NCBI RefSeq assembly: GCF_024612015.1
Contig: NZ_CP102512.1
Span: 2,170,001 to 2,234,000, forward strand
Reading direction: 5' to 3'
Source: Streptomyces sp. CA-210063
GTDB lineage: Bacteria > Actinomycetota > Actinomycetes > Streptomycetales > Streptomycetaceae
DNA: 64,000 nt
Positions 41,842 to 50,612 of this stretch are shown here, piece by piece (the stretch's first letter is position 1; each line of letters starts with the position of its first letter). The translations under genes were made by a program, and so were the position numbers. Below the pieces are notes generated by a model that had not been told where the DNA came from, searched no databases, and saw only the letters and a list, made by a program, of their open reading frames with translations.

Positions 41842-43971
41842 ATGCAGGTCTGGCCTGGACAGGCGTATCCGCTCGGCGCCACGTACGACGGCGCCGGAAC
41901 CAATTTCGCGGTCTTCTCGGAGGCCGCGCACCGAGTCGAGCTGTGTCTCCTGGACGACGACGGCTCCGAGACGGCGGTGGAGCTGCGCGAGACGGACGCG
42001 TTCGTACGGCACGCGTACCTGCCCGGCGTGATGCCCGGGCAGCGGTACGGCTTCCGCGCGCACGGCCCGTACGCACCGGAGCGCGGGCTGCGCTGCAACT
42101 CCGCGAAGCTGCTTCTCGACCCGTACGCGCGTGCCATCAGCGGCTCCGTCAAGTGGGGCGAGGAGGTGTACGGCTATCACTTCGGGGCGCCCGACCGGCG
42201 CAACGACCTCGACTCGGCACCGCACATGATGACGTCGGTCGTGGTCAATCCGTACTTCGACTGGGGCGACGACCGGCGGCCCCGCACCGAGTACCACCAC
42301 ACGGTGATCTACGAGGCCCACGTCAAGGGCCTCACGATGCGGCACCCGGGGCTGCCCGAGGAACTGCGCGGCACCTACGCGGCGCTCGCCCACCCGGCGA
42401 TCATCGAACACCTGACCGGACTGGGCGTCACGGCGCTGGAGCTGATGCCCGTACACCAGTTCGTGAACGACCACCGGCTGGCCGACATGGGCCTCAGCAA
42501 CTACTGGGGCTACAACACGATCGGCTTCTTCGCCCCGCACAACGCCTACGCCTCCTGGGGCGACCGGGGGCAGCAGGTGCTGGAGTTCAAGTCGGCGGTC
42601 CGGGCGCTGCACGAGGCCGGGATCGAGGTCATCCTCGACGTGGTCTACAACCACACGGCCGAGGGCAACCACCTGGGTCCGACGCTGTCGTTCAAGGGCC
42701 TCGACAATCCGTCGTACTACCGGCTCACGGACGACCCGCGCTACTACATGGACACGACGGGGACGGGAAACTCCCTGCTCATGCGGTCCCCGCACGTCCT
42801 GCAGCTGATCATGGACTCGTTGCGGTACTGGGTCACCGAGATGCACGTCGACGGCTTCCGCTTCGACCTCGCCGCGACGCTGGCCCGGCAGTTCCACGAG
42901 GTGGACCGGCTGTCGTCGTTCTTCGACCTCGTCCAGCAGGACCCCGTGGTCTCCCAGGTGAAGCTGATCGCCGAGCCCTGGGACGTCGGCGAGGGCGGCT
43001 ACCAGGTGGGGAACTTCCCCCCGCTGTGGACCGAGTGGAACGGCAAGTACCGGGACACCGTGCGGGACCTGTGGCGGGGCGAGCCGCGCACGGTCGCGGA
43101 GTTCGCGTCCCGGCTGACCGGCTCCTCCGACCTGTACCAGGACGACGGGCGGCGGCCACTGGCCTCCATCAACTTCGTGACCTGCCACGACGGCTTCACG
43201 ATGCGGGATCTCGTCTCCTACAACGACAAGCGCAACGACGCGAACGGTGAGGACAACCGGGACGGCGAGAGCCACAACCGGTCCTGGAACTGCGGGGCGG
43301 AGGGCGAGACCGACGACCCCGAGGTGCTGGCGTTGCGGGTCCGGCAGATGCGGAACTTCGTCGCGACGTTGATGCTGTCGCAGGGGGTGCCGATGCTCAG
43401 CCACGGCGACGAGTTCGCGCGGACGCAGAGCGGCAACAACAACGCGTACTGCCAGGACAACGAGTTGTCCTGGGTGCCGTGGCCTTCCGGCGAGGACGGG
43501 GACGACGGCGAGGTCTTCGGGGATCTGCTGGAGTTCACGCGCGCGATGGTGTGGCTGCGGAAGGACCATCCCGTCTTTCGGCGGCGGCGCTTCTTCCACG
43601 GTCGGCCGGTGGAGGGGACCCACGACGAGCTGTCGGACATCGCGTGGTTCACGCCGGAGGGGACGGAGATGACGCAGCGGGACTGGGACTCGACGGGGGC
43701 GGGAGCGGTCACCGTGTTCCTGAACGGGAACGCGATCTCCGAGCCGGGTTCGCGCGGCGAGCGGATCAGCGATGACTCGTTCCTGTTGATGGTCAACGCG
43801 TCTGCGGAGCCGCTGGAGTTCGTGGTGCCGGTCAACCATGGGCCCCAGTGGCAGATGGTGGTGGATACGGGGCGGGAGGACGCGGTGCCTGTGGACGGGC
43901 CGAAGGTGGCGGCTGGGGAACGGGTGAGTTTGGTGGATCGGAGCCTGGCTGTTTTCAGGAGGCCGACTTAG
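41842..43971 (+). CDS. glgX: Glycogen debranching enzyme GlgX
   Basis: A 709-residue GH13 isoamylase-type enzyme. An N-terminal CBM48 module (GQAYPLGATYDGAGTNFAVFSEAAHRVELCLLD) precedes the barrel. Catalytic regions: VILDVVYNHTAEGN, DGFRFDLAATLAR (nucleophile Asp), KLIAEPWDVGEGGYQVG (acid/base Glu) and NFVTCHDGFTMRDLV (transition-state Asp). It hydrolyses alpha-1,6 branches and supplies linear maltodextrins to TreY, encoded next. Start at ATG 41842; weak ribosome site. Confidence 0.95.
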   Translation: MQVWPGQAYPLGATYDGAGTNFAVFSEAAHRVELCLLDDDGSETAVELRETDAFVRHAYLPGVMPGQRYGFRAHGPYAPERGLRCNSAKLLLDPYARAISGSVKWGEEVYGYHFGAPDRRNDLDSAPHMMTSVVVNPYFDWGDDRRPRTEYHHTVIYEAHVKGLTMRHPGLPEELRGTYAALAHPAIIEHLTGLGVTALELMPVHQFVNDHRLADMGLSNYWGYNTIGFFAPHNAYASWGDRGQQVLEFKSAVRALHEAGIEVILDVVYNHTAEGNHLGPTLSFKGLDNPSYYRLTDDPRYYMDTTGTGNSLLMRSPHVLQLIMDSLRYWVTEMHVDGFRFDLAATLARQFHEVDRLSSFFDLVQQDPVVSQVKLIAEPWDVGEGGYQVGNFPPLWTEWNGKYRDTVRDLWRGEPRTVAEFASRLTGSSDLYQDDGRRPLASINFVTCHDGFTMRDLVSYNDKRNDANGEDNRDGESHNRSWNCGAEGETDDPEVLALRVRQMRNFVATLMLSQGVPMLSHGDEFARTQSGNNNAYCQDNELSWVPWPSGEDGDDGEVFGDLLEFTRAMVWLRKDHPVFRRRRFFHGRPVEGTHDELSDIAWFTPEGTEMTQRDWDSTGAGAVTVFLNGNAISEPGSRGERISDDSFLLMVNASAEPLEFVVPVNHGPQWQMVVDTGREDAVPVDGPKVAAGERVSLVDRSLAVFRRPT

Positions 43972-44020
43972 GCGGCGTGTCAGGGCGCTCAACCGTCGTC
44001 TGGCGGGTACGTAGGTCTGC

Positions 44021-46354
44021 ATGACCTCTGTCGTGCCCACCGCCACGTATCGGCTTCAGCTCCAGCCCGACTTCCCCTTTGCCGCCGCCTCCGCCGCCGT
44101 GCCGTACATCGCCTCGCTCGGGGTGTCGCATCTTCATCTCTCGCCCGTGCTGGAGTCCGTGCCGGGGTCGCGGCACGGGTACGACGTGGTCGATCACGGG
44201 CGGGTGCGGGGGGAGCTCGGCGGGGAGGACGGGCTGCGGGCGCTGGCCCGGACCGCTCGGGAGCATGGGCTCGGGATGGTCGTGGACATCGTGCCGAACC
44301 ACATGGCGATGGCGCCTCGGCACAACCGGGCGCTGTGGGCGGTGTTGCGGGACGGGCCGGAGTCGGCGTACGCGCGGTGGTTCGACATCGACTGGGAGGC
44401 GCGGGACGGGCGGGTGCTGCTGCCGGTGCTCGGGGGGCCGATCGGCGCGGAGATCGAGCAGTTCGTGGTGGACGGGCGGGAGCTGCGCTACTACGACCAT
44501 GTGTTCCCGCTGCGGGAGGGCACCGAGAAGCTGCCGTTGCCGCAGCTGCTGGACGCGCAGTGGTACCGGCCGGTGTGGTGGCGGCTGGCCCGTACGGAGC
44601 TGAACTACCGGCGGTTCTTCAGTATCTCGGAGCTGATCGGGGTGCGGGTGGAGGAACCGGAGGTCTTCGACGCGACCCATGCGAAGATCCTCCAGCTGCT
44701 GGAGGAGGACGTCGTTCAGGGGCTGCGGGTCGATCATCCTGACGGACTCGCCGATCCCGACGCCTATCTGCGGCGGCTGCACGAGGCCACCGGGGGGCGG
44801 TGGACCGTCGTCGAGAAGATCCTGGCGGACGGGGAGACGCTCCCCGCGGCCTGGCCGGTCGCGGGGACCACCGGCTATGACGCGCTGCGACACGTCGACG
44901 GGCTGTTCACCGATCCGGCGGGGGCCGGTGAGCTGCTGGGGCAGTACCGGCGGTTCACGGCCGCGCAGGCCGACCGGGGCGGCGAATGGGAGTCGACCGT
45001 ACGGCGGGCCGCGTATCGCGTGCTCACGCATGAGCTGGCGACGGAGGTCGAACGGCTCACCCGGGTGGCGCACCGGCTGTGCGAGCGCTCCCCCGAGCTC
45101 ACCCTGCGCGACCACGCGCCGTGGGCGCTGCGCACCGCGCTGTGCGAGCTGCTCGCCCGGATGGAGGTGTACCGGCCGTACACCTCCCGGGACGCCTCCC
45201 TCGTCGTCACCGAGGAGGCCGCGGCCGAGGCGCGTGCGGTGTTCGTGGTGCCCGAGGAGGCCCGGTCGGTGGACGCCGTACGGGATCTGGTGCTGGGGCG
45301 GGTGGGTGAGGGGCCGGAGGGCGAGGAGTTCCGGGCGCGGTTCGCGCAGACCTCGTCGGCGCTGCGGGCCAAGTCGGTGGAGGACACGGCGTTCTATCGG
45401 TATGTGCCGTTGCTGTCCGCGAACGAGGTGGGTGGCGATCCGGGGAGTCCGGCCGTCTCGACGGAGGACTTCCACGCCTACTGCGCTCGGGTGCAGCGCG
45501 ACTGGCCGGCGACGGGGACCGTGCTGTCGACCCATGACACCAAGCGCAGCGCGGATGTGCGGGCGGCGATCGCGGTGCTCGGCGAGTGCCCGGAGCGGTG
45601 GGCCGATGCGCTGGCGGAGGTGACGCGGGACGGTGCGGGGGTGCCGGATCCGCAGATGGCGTGGGCGGCCTGGCAGACGGCGTTCGGGCTCGGCCCCGCG
45701 GACGGGGAGCGGTTGCAGGGGGCCCTGCTGAAGCATGTGCGGGAGGCGGGGCTGCACACCTCCTGGACCGAGCAGAACCCGGCGTACGAGCGGGCGGTGG
45801 CGGACTTCGTCGCGCGGGGGCCCGCCGTGGACGCGCGTGTCGCCTCGCTGCGGGAGGCCCTGGAGCCCCATGTGCGGGCGAACTCTCTCGGTGCGGCCCT
45901 GGTGCAGCTGACCATGCCGGGGGTGCCGGACGTCTACCAGGGGACGGAGGAGGAGTACCGGGCGCTGGTGGACCCGGACAACCGGCGGCCCTTGGCGCCC
46001 GGGGAGGGGGCTTCCGACAAGTTCCGGCTCACCTCGGCCGCGCTACGGCTGCGCCGGCGGCGGCCGGAAGTGTTCGGGGACGGGGCGACGTACGCGCCGC
46101 TGCCGGCGGACGGACCGGGGGCCGGGCACTGTGTGGCGTTCGAACGGTCCGGTGCGGTGGTCACCGCTGTCACGCGGTTGTCGCTGCGACTGGCGGAGGC
46201 CGGCGGCTGGGGGGACACGCGGCTGGCGCTGCCGGAGGGGCGGTGGACCGATGCGCTCGGCCAGGAGCGGGAGTTCGCGGGGGACGTGCGGGTGGCGGAG
46301 CTCTTCGAGACGCTGCCGGTCGCGCTCCTTGAACGGGTCGACAGGCAGCCGTGA
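44021..46354 (+). CDS. treY: Malto-oligosyltrehalose synthase
   Basis: A 777-residue GH13 enzyme converting the reducing-end alpha-1,4 bond of maltodextrins to alpha,alpha-1,1. It begins VPTATYRLQLQPDFPFAAASAAVPYIASLGVSHLHLSP, with MVVDIVPNHMAM, GLRVDHPDGLADPDAYLRRL (nucleophile Asp) and GRWTVVEKILADGE (Glu), then GVPDVYQGTEEEYRALVDPDNRRP near the C-terminus. Its product is cleaved by TreZ, encoded 4.3 kb downstream rather than adjacent. It follows glgX after 49 bp. Confidence 0.96.
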   Translation: MTSVVPTATYRLQLQPDFPFAAASAAVPYIASLGVSHLHLSPVLESVPGSRHGYDVVDHGRVRGELGGEDGLRALARTAREHGLGMVVDIVPNHMAMAPRHNRALWAVLRDGPESAYARWFDIDWEARDGRVLLPVLGGPIGAEIEQFVVDGRELRYYDHVFPLREGTEKLPLPQLLDAQWYRPVWWRLARTELNYRRFFSISELIGVRVEEPEVFDATHAKILQLLEEDVVQGLRVDHPDGLADPDAYLRRLHEATGGRWTVVEKILADGETLPAAWPVAGTTGYDALRHVDGLFTDPAGAGELLGQYRRFTAAQADRGGEWESTVRRAAYRVLTHELATEVERLTRVAHRLCERSPELTLRDHAPWALRTALCELLARMEVYRPYTSRDASLVVTEEAAAEARAVFVVPEEARSVDAVRDLVLGRVGEGPEGEEFRARFAQTSSALRAKSVEDTAFYRYVPLLSANEVGGDPGSPAVSTEDFHAYCARVQRDWPATGTVLSTHDTKRSADVRAAIAVLGECPERWADALAEVTRDGAGVPDPQMAWAAWQTAFGLGPADGERLQGALLKHVREAGLHTSWTEQNPAYERAVADFVARGPAVDARVASLREALEPHVRANSLGAALVQLTMPGVPDVYQGTEEEYRALVDPDNRRPLAPGEGASDKFRLTSAALRLRRRRPEVFGDGATYAPLPADGPGAGHCVAFERSGAVVTAVTRLSLRLAEAGGWGDTRLALPEGRWTDALGQEREFAGDVRVAELFETLPVALLERVDRQP

Positions 46355-46400
46355 CTCCTGCGCCGGGTAGCGGTAACTCCCGTGCCGGGTAACGGTGAAT
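46355..46400. repeat. Two tandem 24-bp near-identical copies after treY
   Basis: GACTCCTGCGCCGGGTAGCG and AACTCCCGTGCCGGGTAACG stand in tandem immediately after the treY stop, differing in a few bases. No hairpin or gene is evident in them. Confidence 0.5.
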
Positions 46401-46494
46401 GCCTCTGGGCGCCCCTTGGAGCCGCCCCTTCCACGGAAGGACACTGGACATATCCCCCACTCGATTCGGTCGGGTGGAGGGATTGTGATGCCAG

Positions 46495-47763
46495 GTGGAC
46501 TGGACGGGGGTGGGTCTCCTGTTGGAGCTCGGTTATCCCACGGTGGCGGAACTGGAGTCGGCGGCGCGGGCTCTGACGGTCCGTCGGCCGGGGCTGTGTG
46601 CGCTGCGGCGGATCGGTGTCTCGCGCGCGGGCCGGCCGCTGCGGCTGCTGTCCGTGGGCCATGCGAGACATGCCGTCCTGGTCGTCGCGGGCGCCCACGC
46701 GAACGAGCCGACCGGCGGCTCCACCGTGCTCGCGCTGGCCGAACGGGTCCTGCGGGAGCGGGCGTTGCGGACCGGTGTCTCCTGGCACTTCGTGCTCTGC
46801 GCGGACCCGGACGGGGCGAGCCTGCACATGGCCCAGGCGCCGCGCACGCTGCTCGACTACCACCTGGGGTTCTTCCGGCCGGCCGGTCCCGAGCAGCCGG
46901 AGTGGTCGCCGTCGGTGCTGCCGCCGGACCGGCTGCCGCCCGAGACGCGCGCCCTGCTGAAGGTGATCAACGAGCTGCGACCCTACCTCCAGGTGACCCT
47001 GCACGGCACCGATCTCGGCGGCAGCTGGGTGCAGTTGACGAAGGACGTGCCGGGGCTCGCCGAGCCGTTCGCCAAGTCCGCGGCCGAGCTGGGCATACCC
47101 GTGGAGATGGGCGCCTCCGACGCCGCCGGCTGGCCCGTCTCCGGACCCGGGGTCTTCGTCATGCCGCGGCCCGGCGGCCATGCGGCGTACCCGAGCATGC
47201 CGGACGACGCCCGGCACAGCACCTGGTACCAAGCCCACCGGTACGGCGGCCTGACGGCGGTCGTCGAGGTGCCGATGTGGGCGAGCGACCTGGTGGACGA
47301 CACGGCCCCGCACCCGGCCCCGGCGGCGGCCCTGCGGCATCTGGCGCGGCGGCTCCTCGCGGAGGCGGGACAGGTGGAACGGGTCCTCGCCGACGCGCTG
47401 CCCCGGCTGCCGGGGCCCGAGGGGCCGCTGCTGCGTGCCGCCCGGTGGGCGCTGGCCCTGGTGCCGGGGCTGGCCCGGGACTGGGCCGACGGCCCGCCGC
47501 CGGACCTCTCGACGGCGTACGTGGGCAGTGTGGACGCCTTCGGGCGCCGGCTCCCGCTGCGGGCCGGGGCGATGCTGCTGCGGGTTCTGAGGGAGGCCGA
47601 CGATCCGGCTGCGCCGTATCTCGAAGGGGTTGTCTCCGACTGGTGCGAGTCTTTTGCCGACCGGTTTCGTGCGCGGTGGGTGCCGATCTGTGATCAGGTC
47701 GAGCATCAGGTGCGTACGGTGCTGGCGGCTGCGTTGTACGCGCGGGGGGATGTGGGGTCCTGA
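46495..47763 (+). CDS. M14-family zinc carboxypeptidase (paralogue 1)
   Basis: A 422-residue M14-like metallopeptidase without signal peptide. Zinc ligands are in VAGAHANEPTGGSTVL (HxxE) and LQVTLHGTDLGGSW (third His); the candidate catalytic Glu is in TAVVEVPMWAS. Conserved M14 Arg/Asn features include DPDGASLHM. GTG 46495 is used; GGAGG at 46476 is somewhat far, and no better in-frame start exists. A paralogue is encoded on the opposite strand at 48262-49710. Substrate unknown; predicted cytoplasmic or non-classically exported. Confidence 0.85.
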   Translation: MDWTGVGLLLELGYPTVAELESAARALTVRRPGLCALRRIGVSRAGRPLRLLSVGHARHAVLVVAGAHANEPTGGSTVLALAERVLRERALRTGVSWHFVLCADPDGASLHMAQAPRTLLDYHLGFFRPAGPEQPEWSPSVLPPDRLPPETRALLKVINELRPYLQVTLHGTDLGGSWVQLTKDVPGLAEPFAKSAAELGIPVEMGASDAAGWPVSGPGVFVMPRPGGHAAYPSMPDDARHSTWYQAHRYGGLTAVVEVPMWASDLVDDTAPHPAPAAALRHLARRLLAEAGQVERVLADALPRLPGPEGPLLRAARWALALVPGLARDWADGPPPDLSTAYVGSVDAFGRRLPLRAGAMLLRVLREADDPAAPYLEGVVSDWCESFADRFRARWVPICDQVEHQVRTVLAAALYARGDVGS

Positions 47764-47813
47764 GTGCGCCTACTGGAGTGCCTCGTGGTGTGGTGAGGCG
47801 GCTGCGGGTCCGT

Positions 47814-47855
47814 CGTGGCTTGTCGCGCAGTTCCCCGCGCCCCTTACGGGGCGCC
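47814..47855 (+). repeat. Streptomyces intergenic hairpin repeat, copy 2
   Basis: CGTGGCTTGTCGCGCAGTTC then CCCGCGCCCCTTACGGGGCGC; stem GCGCCCC/GGGGCGC. It sits between the convergent M14 carboxypeptidase (+) and SSI (-) genes, three bases short of the SSI stop codon, where a bidirectional terminator would be expected. Confidence 0.75.
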
Positions 47856-47857
47856 GG

Positions 47858-48265
47858 TCAGTCTGACAGCGCGAACACCGCTCCCGTCCGGGCCGTCATC
47901 ACGCAGCCGTTCGCGAACGTCTGTTCGTAGGTGATCGGGCGGCCGTTCCACCGGCCTTGGGCGGTGGCGCGGACGGGGGCGTAGATCTGGGCGCAGATGG
48001 CGTGCTCGTGGGGGATGCGGGTGATGTCTCCGCCGGTTTCGCGGAGTTGCGCGCAGGCCTGGGCGGCGCGGCCGTGGCCCTGGGGCGGGTCGCAGAGGAG
48101 GAGGGTGCCGCGGGTGTCGAAGGAGCGGGCGTCGCCTCGGGTGAGGGAGACGTAGAGCCAGTCGCTGTGGGCGGCGGACGTCCGGTCCGGGGCCGAGGCG
48201 CCGACGGTGAGGAGTGCGAGTGCGGCGAACAGGCCGCTGCGTACCGCGTGGGTGGTGTTCGTCAT
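47858..48265 (-). CDS. SSI-family (Streptomyces subtilisin inhibitor) protease inhibitor
   Basis: A 135-residue inhibitor. Hydrophobic signal region SGLFAALALLTVGASA; the mature part matches SSI: WLYVSLTRGD, TLLLCDPPQGHGRAAQACAQL, ICAQIYAPV, RWNGRPITYEQTFANGCVMTARTGAVFAL. Four Cys give the two family disulfides. In classic SSI the reactive loop is CPMVYDP with Met at P1; here it is CAQIYAP, so P1 would be Gln. ATG at 48265 overlaps the stop of the M14 carboxypeptidase gene upstream, coupling inhibitor to peptidase. Confidence 0.88.
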   Translation of the reverse strand: MTNTTHAVRSGLFAALALLTVGASAPDRTSAAHSDWLYVSLTRGDARSFDTRGTLLLCDPPQGHGRAAQACAQLRETGGDITRIPHEHAICAQIYAPVRATAQGRWNGRPITYEQTFANGCVMTARTGAVFALSD

Positions 48266-49710
48266 TCCCGGTGCATCGGCACGGCGGGCTCGGAACTCCA
48301 TGGGGGCTCACCCGAACGGGAGTCGGCGTGGGCGTCCGGGCAGGGCGGCGGCGGGGCGGACTCCGGGCGCGGACGTCCGGCCGTCAGTTCGAACGCGGCG
48401 AGGACGACGCGGGCCTGGTACTCCGCCTGGCGGGCGACGGGGATCCAGCGCGCCCCGTAGCCGTCGCGGTAGTCGGCGCACCACTCGTCGATGAGCCGGT
48501 CCAGCTCGGGCAGCGCGTCGGCCGGGTCGTGTCCGGCGCGGGTCACCAGCTGGTGCAGCAGCCCGGCGGTGCGCAGGGCGACCCGGCGGCCGGAGAGGGC
48601 GAGGGTCGTGAGCCGGGCGGTGTCGAGCGGGGGCAGCGGCCGGGCGGCGACGTCGTGGACGTCGGGGTCCCAGGAGTCGGCGAGGCCCGGCCCGACCAGT
48701 ACGTAGTCGTCGACCGGGGCGAGGAGCCGGGCGGCGTCCGGGCCGGCGCCCGCCGAGGGGCGGACGCGGGCGAGGATGCTCTCCAGCAGCCGGGTGTCGC
48801 GGCGCAGGGCGCGGCTGACGGTGCGCAGTACGGCGTCGGCGTCGGGCGACGGTGAGGCGTCCTCGACGGCGGTCACGCCCCACATGGGTGCCTCGACGAC
48901 GGCGGTGACCGTGCCGTAGCGGTGCGGGTGGTACCAGGTGGACTCGACGGCGGCCTCGGTGATGGCGGCGGCCAGGTCGCCCCGGCGCGGCGGCGGGATG
49001 CGGTAGACGGCGGGGCCGAGGCGGGGCCAGTACAGGGTGTCGTACGGGCTCAGCTCGCGCGGGATGCCGAGGCGGGCGGCGGTGCGGGCGACGCGCTGGG
49101 CGATGCCCGGCAGTTCGCGGGTCAGCTCGACGAAGCCGCCGCCGACGTCGACGCCGTGCAGCGAGCACTGGAGGAAGGGCCGCAGTTCGTCCTGGAGGTC
49201 GAGGAGGGCGCGGGTCTCCGGCAGGACGGCCCCGGCGGCGCCGTCGGGCAGCCACTCGGGCTGTTCCAGGAAGCCGGGGCGGAAGAAGTGCCGGAAGTAG
49301 TGCCCGAGGGTGTACGGGCCGGACAGCCAGCCCTCGTTGCGGCGGGAGCCGTCGGGGTCGAGGCTCAGCAGCAGGTTCCAGGTGGTGTCCGCTTGGTCGC
49401 TCAACCGGGGGTCGGCCAGGGCCCGTTCGGCGAGTCGGAGGACCGTGGCACCGCCCACGGGTTCGTTGGCGTGCGGGCCGGCGACGATCAGGGTGTGGCG
49501 GCTGCCCCGCCCGACGGACAGCAGCCACATCGGCGTGCCCGCCCGTGACGTGCCCACGCGGCGCAGTCGGGCGCGGTGCGGATGTCGGGCGACGAGTGCC
49601 GCGGCACGGGCGGACAACTCGTCCACGGTCGGGTAGCGGAGGAGTGGCGGCAGGGCACACCTCCACGCGTGTGGCGCCGTCGGTTCACCGGGTGTGCATG
49701 GTGTAAGCAC
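48262..49710 (-). CDS. M14-family zinc carboxypeptidase (paralogue 2)
   Basis: A 482-residue paralogue of the 46495 gene. Zinc motif VAGPHANEPVGGATVL and CSLHGVDVGGGFVEL; candidate catalytic Glu in TAVVEAPMWGV. Shared architecture includes YPTVDELSARAAALV at the N-terminus and DEWCADYRDGYGARWIPVARQAEYQARVVL near the C-terminus, so the pair arose by duplication. The last 40 residues are Pro/Ser-rich. GTG start at 49710 lacks a good ribosome site. Its stop overlaps the SSI start (ATGA). Confidence 0.85.
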   Translation of the reverse strand: MLTPCTPGEPTAPHAWRCALPPLLRYPTVDELSARAAALVARHPHRARLRRVGTSRAGTPMWLLSVGRGSRHTLIVAGPHANEPVGGATVLRLAERALADPRLSDQADTTWNLLLSLDPDGSRRNEGWLSGPYTLGHYFRHFFRPGFLEQPEWLPDGAAGAVLPETRALLDLQDELRPFLQCSLHGVDVGGGFVELTRELPGIAQRVARTAARLGIPRELSPYDTLYWPRLGPAVYRIPPPRRGDLAAAITEAAVESTWYHPHRYGTVTAVVEAPMWGVTAVEDASPSPDADAVLRTVSRALRRDTRLLESILARVRPSAGAGPDAARLLAPVDDYVLVGPGLADSWDPDVHDVAARPLPPLDTARLTTLALSGRRVALRTAGLLHQLVTRAGHDPADALPELDRLIDEWCADYRDGYGARWIPVARQAEYQARVVLAAFELTAGRPRPESAPPPPCPDAHADSRSGEPPWSSEPAVPMHRE

Positions 49711-49819
49711 AGTCAGTCATGGCCGAGAACGTACGTCAACACCCCGGAAGGGAAGGTGAGTTGACAAACTCGCTGCGTAAATACCAGGCCAGAGCTTTGT
49801 GCGGGGATCGGTGGGGAGG

Positions 49820-50371
49820 TCACTCCGAGGAGAGGCGGAACGTCATCCGGCCGAAACTCACCTGATCGCCGTCCTTCACGACGGCCGCGCCGATCACCCG
49901 ACGGCCGTTGACGGTGGTGCCGTTGGTGGAGCCGAGGTCACGCAGGATCCACATGCCGCCCTGTCGGGTCAGCTCGGCGTGGACGCGGGAGACCGTCTCG
50001 TGGCTGAGCCGGAGTCCGCTCGCCGGGTCGCGGCCGATGCGCAGGCCGTGGCCGCTCGCCGGGTGCGGCAGCTGGAGCTTGGGGAGCCGCTCGGCCTGCC
50101 AGGCGCGGCGCAGCTTCACCCCGAAGCCGGAGATCGCGCCGACGGTGCCGAGCACCAGCCGGGACCAGCGCTTCTCGGCGGGCAGGTCGGCGGTGAGCGC
50201 GGCGAGTTCGTCGGAGCGGCGGGCGGTGAGGGCCAGCTCCATCCGCCGGATGAACGTGTCGTGCGACAGCCGGCCCAGCGCGACGCCGTCACGGAGCACC
50301 CTCAGCGCGCGGTCGCGCTCGGCGTCCGACAGCCGCGCGGGGTGCGTGGGGAACTCGAAAGACGACGTCAC
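49820..50371 (-). CDS. DUF1707 and FHA domain-containing protein
   Basis: A 183-residue two-domain protein. DUF1707 spans about residues 12-65 (LSDAERDRALRVLRDGVALGRLSHDTFIRRMELAL). The FHA domain spans about 105-182, with phosphothreonine-binding residues in LRIGRDPASGLRL, SHETVSRVHAEL and LGSTNGTTVNGRRV. It therefore binds phosphorylated partners, probably substrates of Ser/Thr kinases. Divergent from treZ; the 241-bp gap holds both promoters. Confidence 0.9.
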   Translation of the reverse strand: MTSSFEFPTHPARLSDAERDRALRVLRDGVALGRLSHDTFIRRMELALTARRSDELAALTADLPAEKRWSRLVLGTVGAISGFGVKLRRAWQAERLPKLQLPHPASGHGLRIGRDPASGLRLSHETVSRVHAELTRQGGMWILRDLGSTNGTTVNGRRVIGAAVVKDGDQVSFGRMTFRLSSE

Positions 50372-50612
50372 GCTGGTGATTGTCGGTCAGGAGGGCCGGA
50401 GGTGTCCAGACAACCCGTAAACGGTGACCATCCGCAGACATGCGGGAGGACAGTACGACTCGCGGGTTCAAAAGCCCCGATCCGAGCGCGCGCCGATCTC
50501 GTTTGCCGCACGATGGACGGAAGCGGAAACGGGGCGGTGTGGGTGCGTTCCCGGAACCGCTTACCCCCTGACTACCCAGGACCACGACCGGCAGCCGAGG
50601 GAGAACCGTTCC

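Noticed and set aside
43955..45871. 638-codon minus-strand frame opposite treY
   Set aside because: Gln/His/Pro/Arg-rich shadow without motif; treY on the plus strand is unmistakable.
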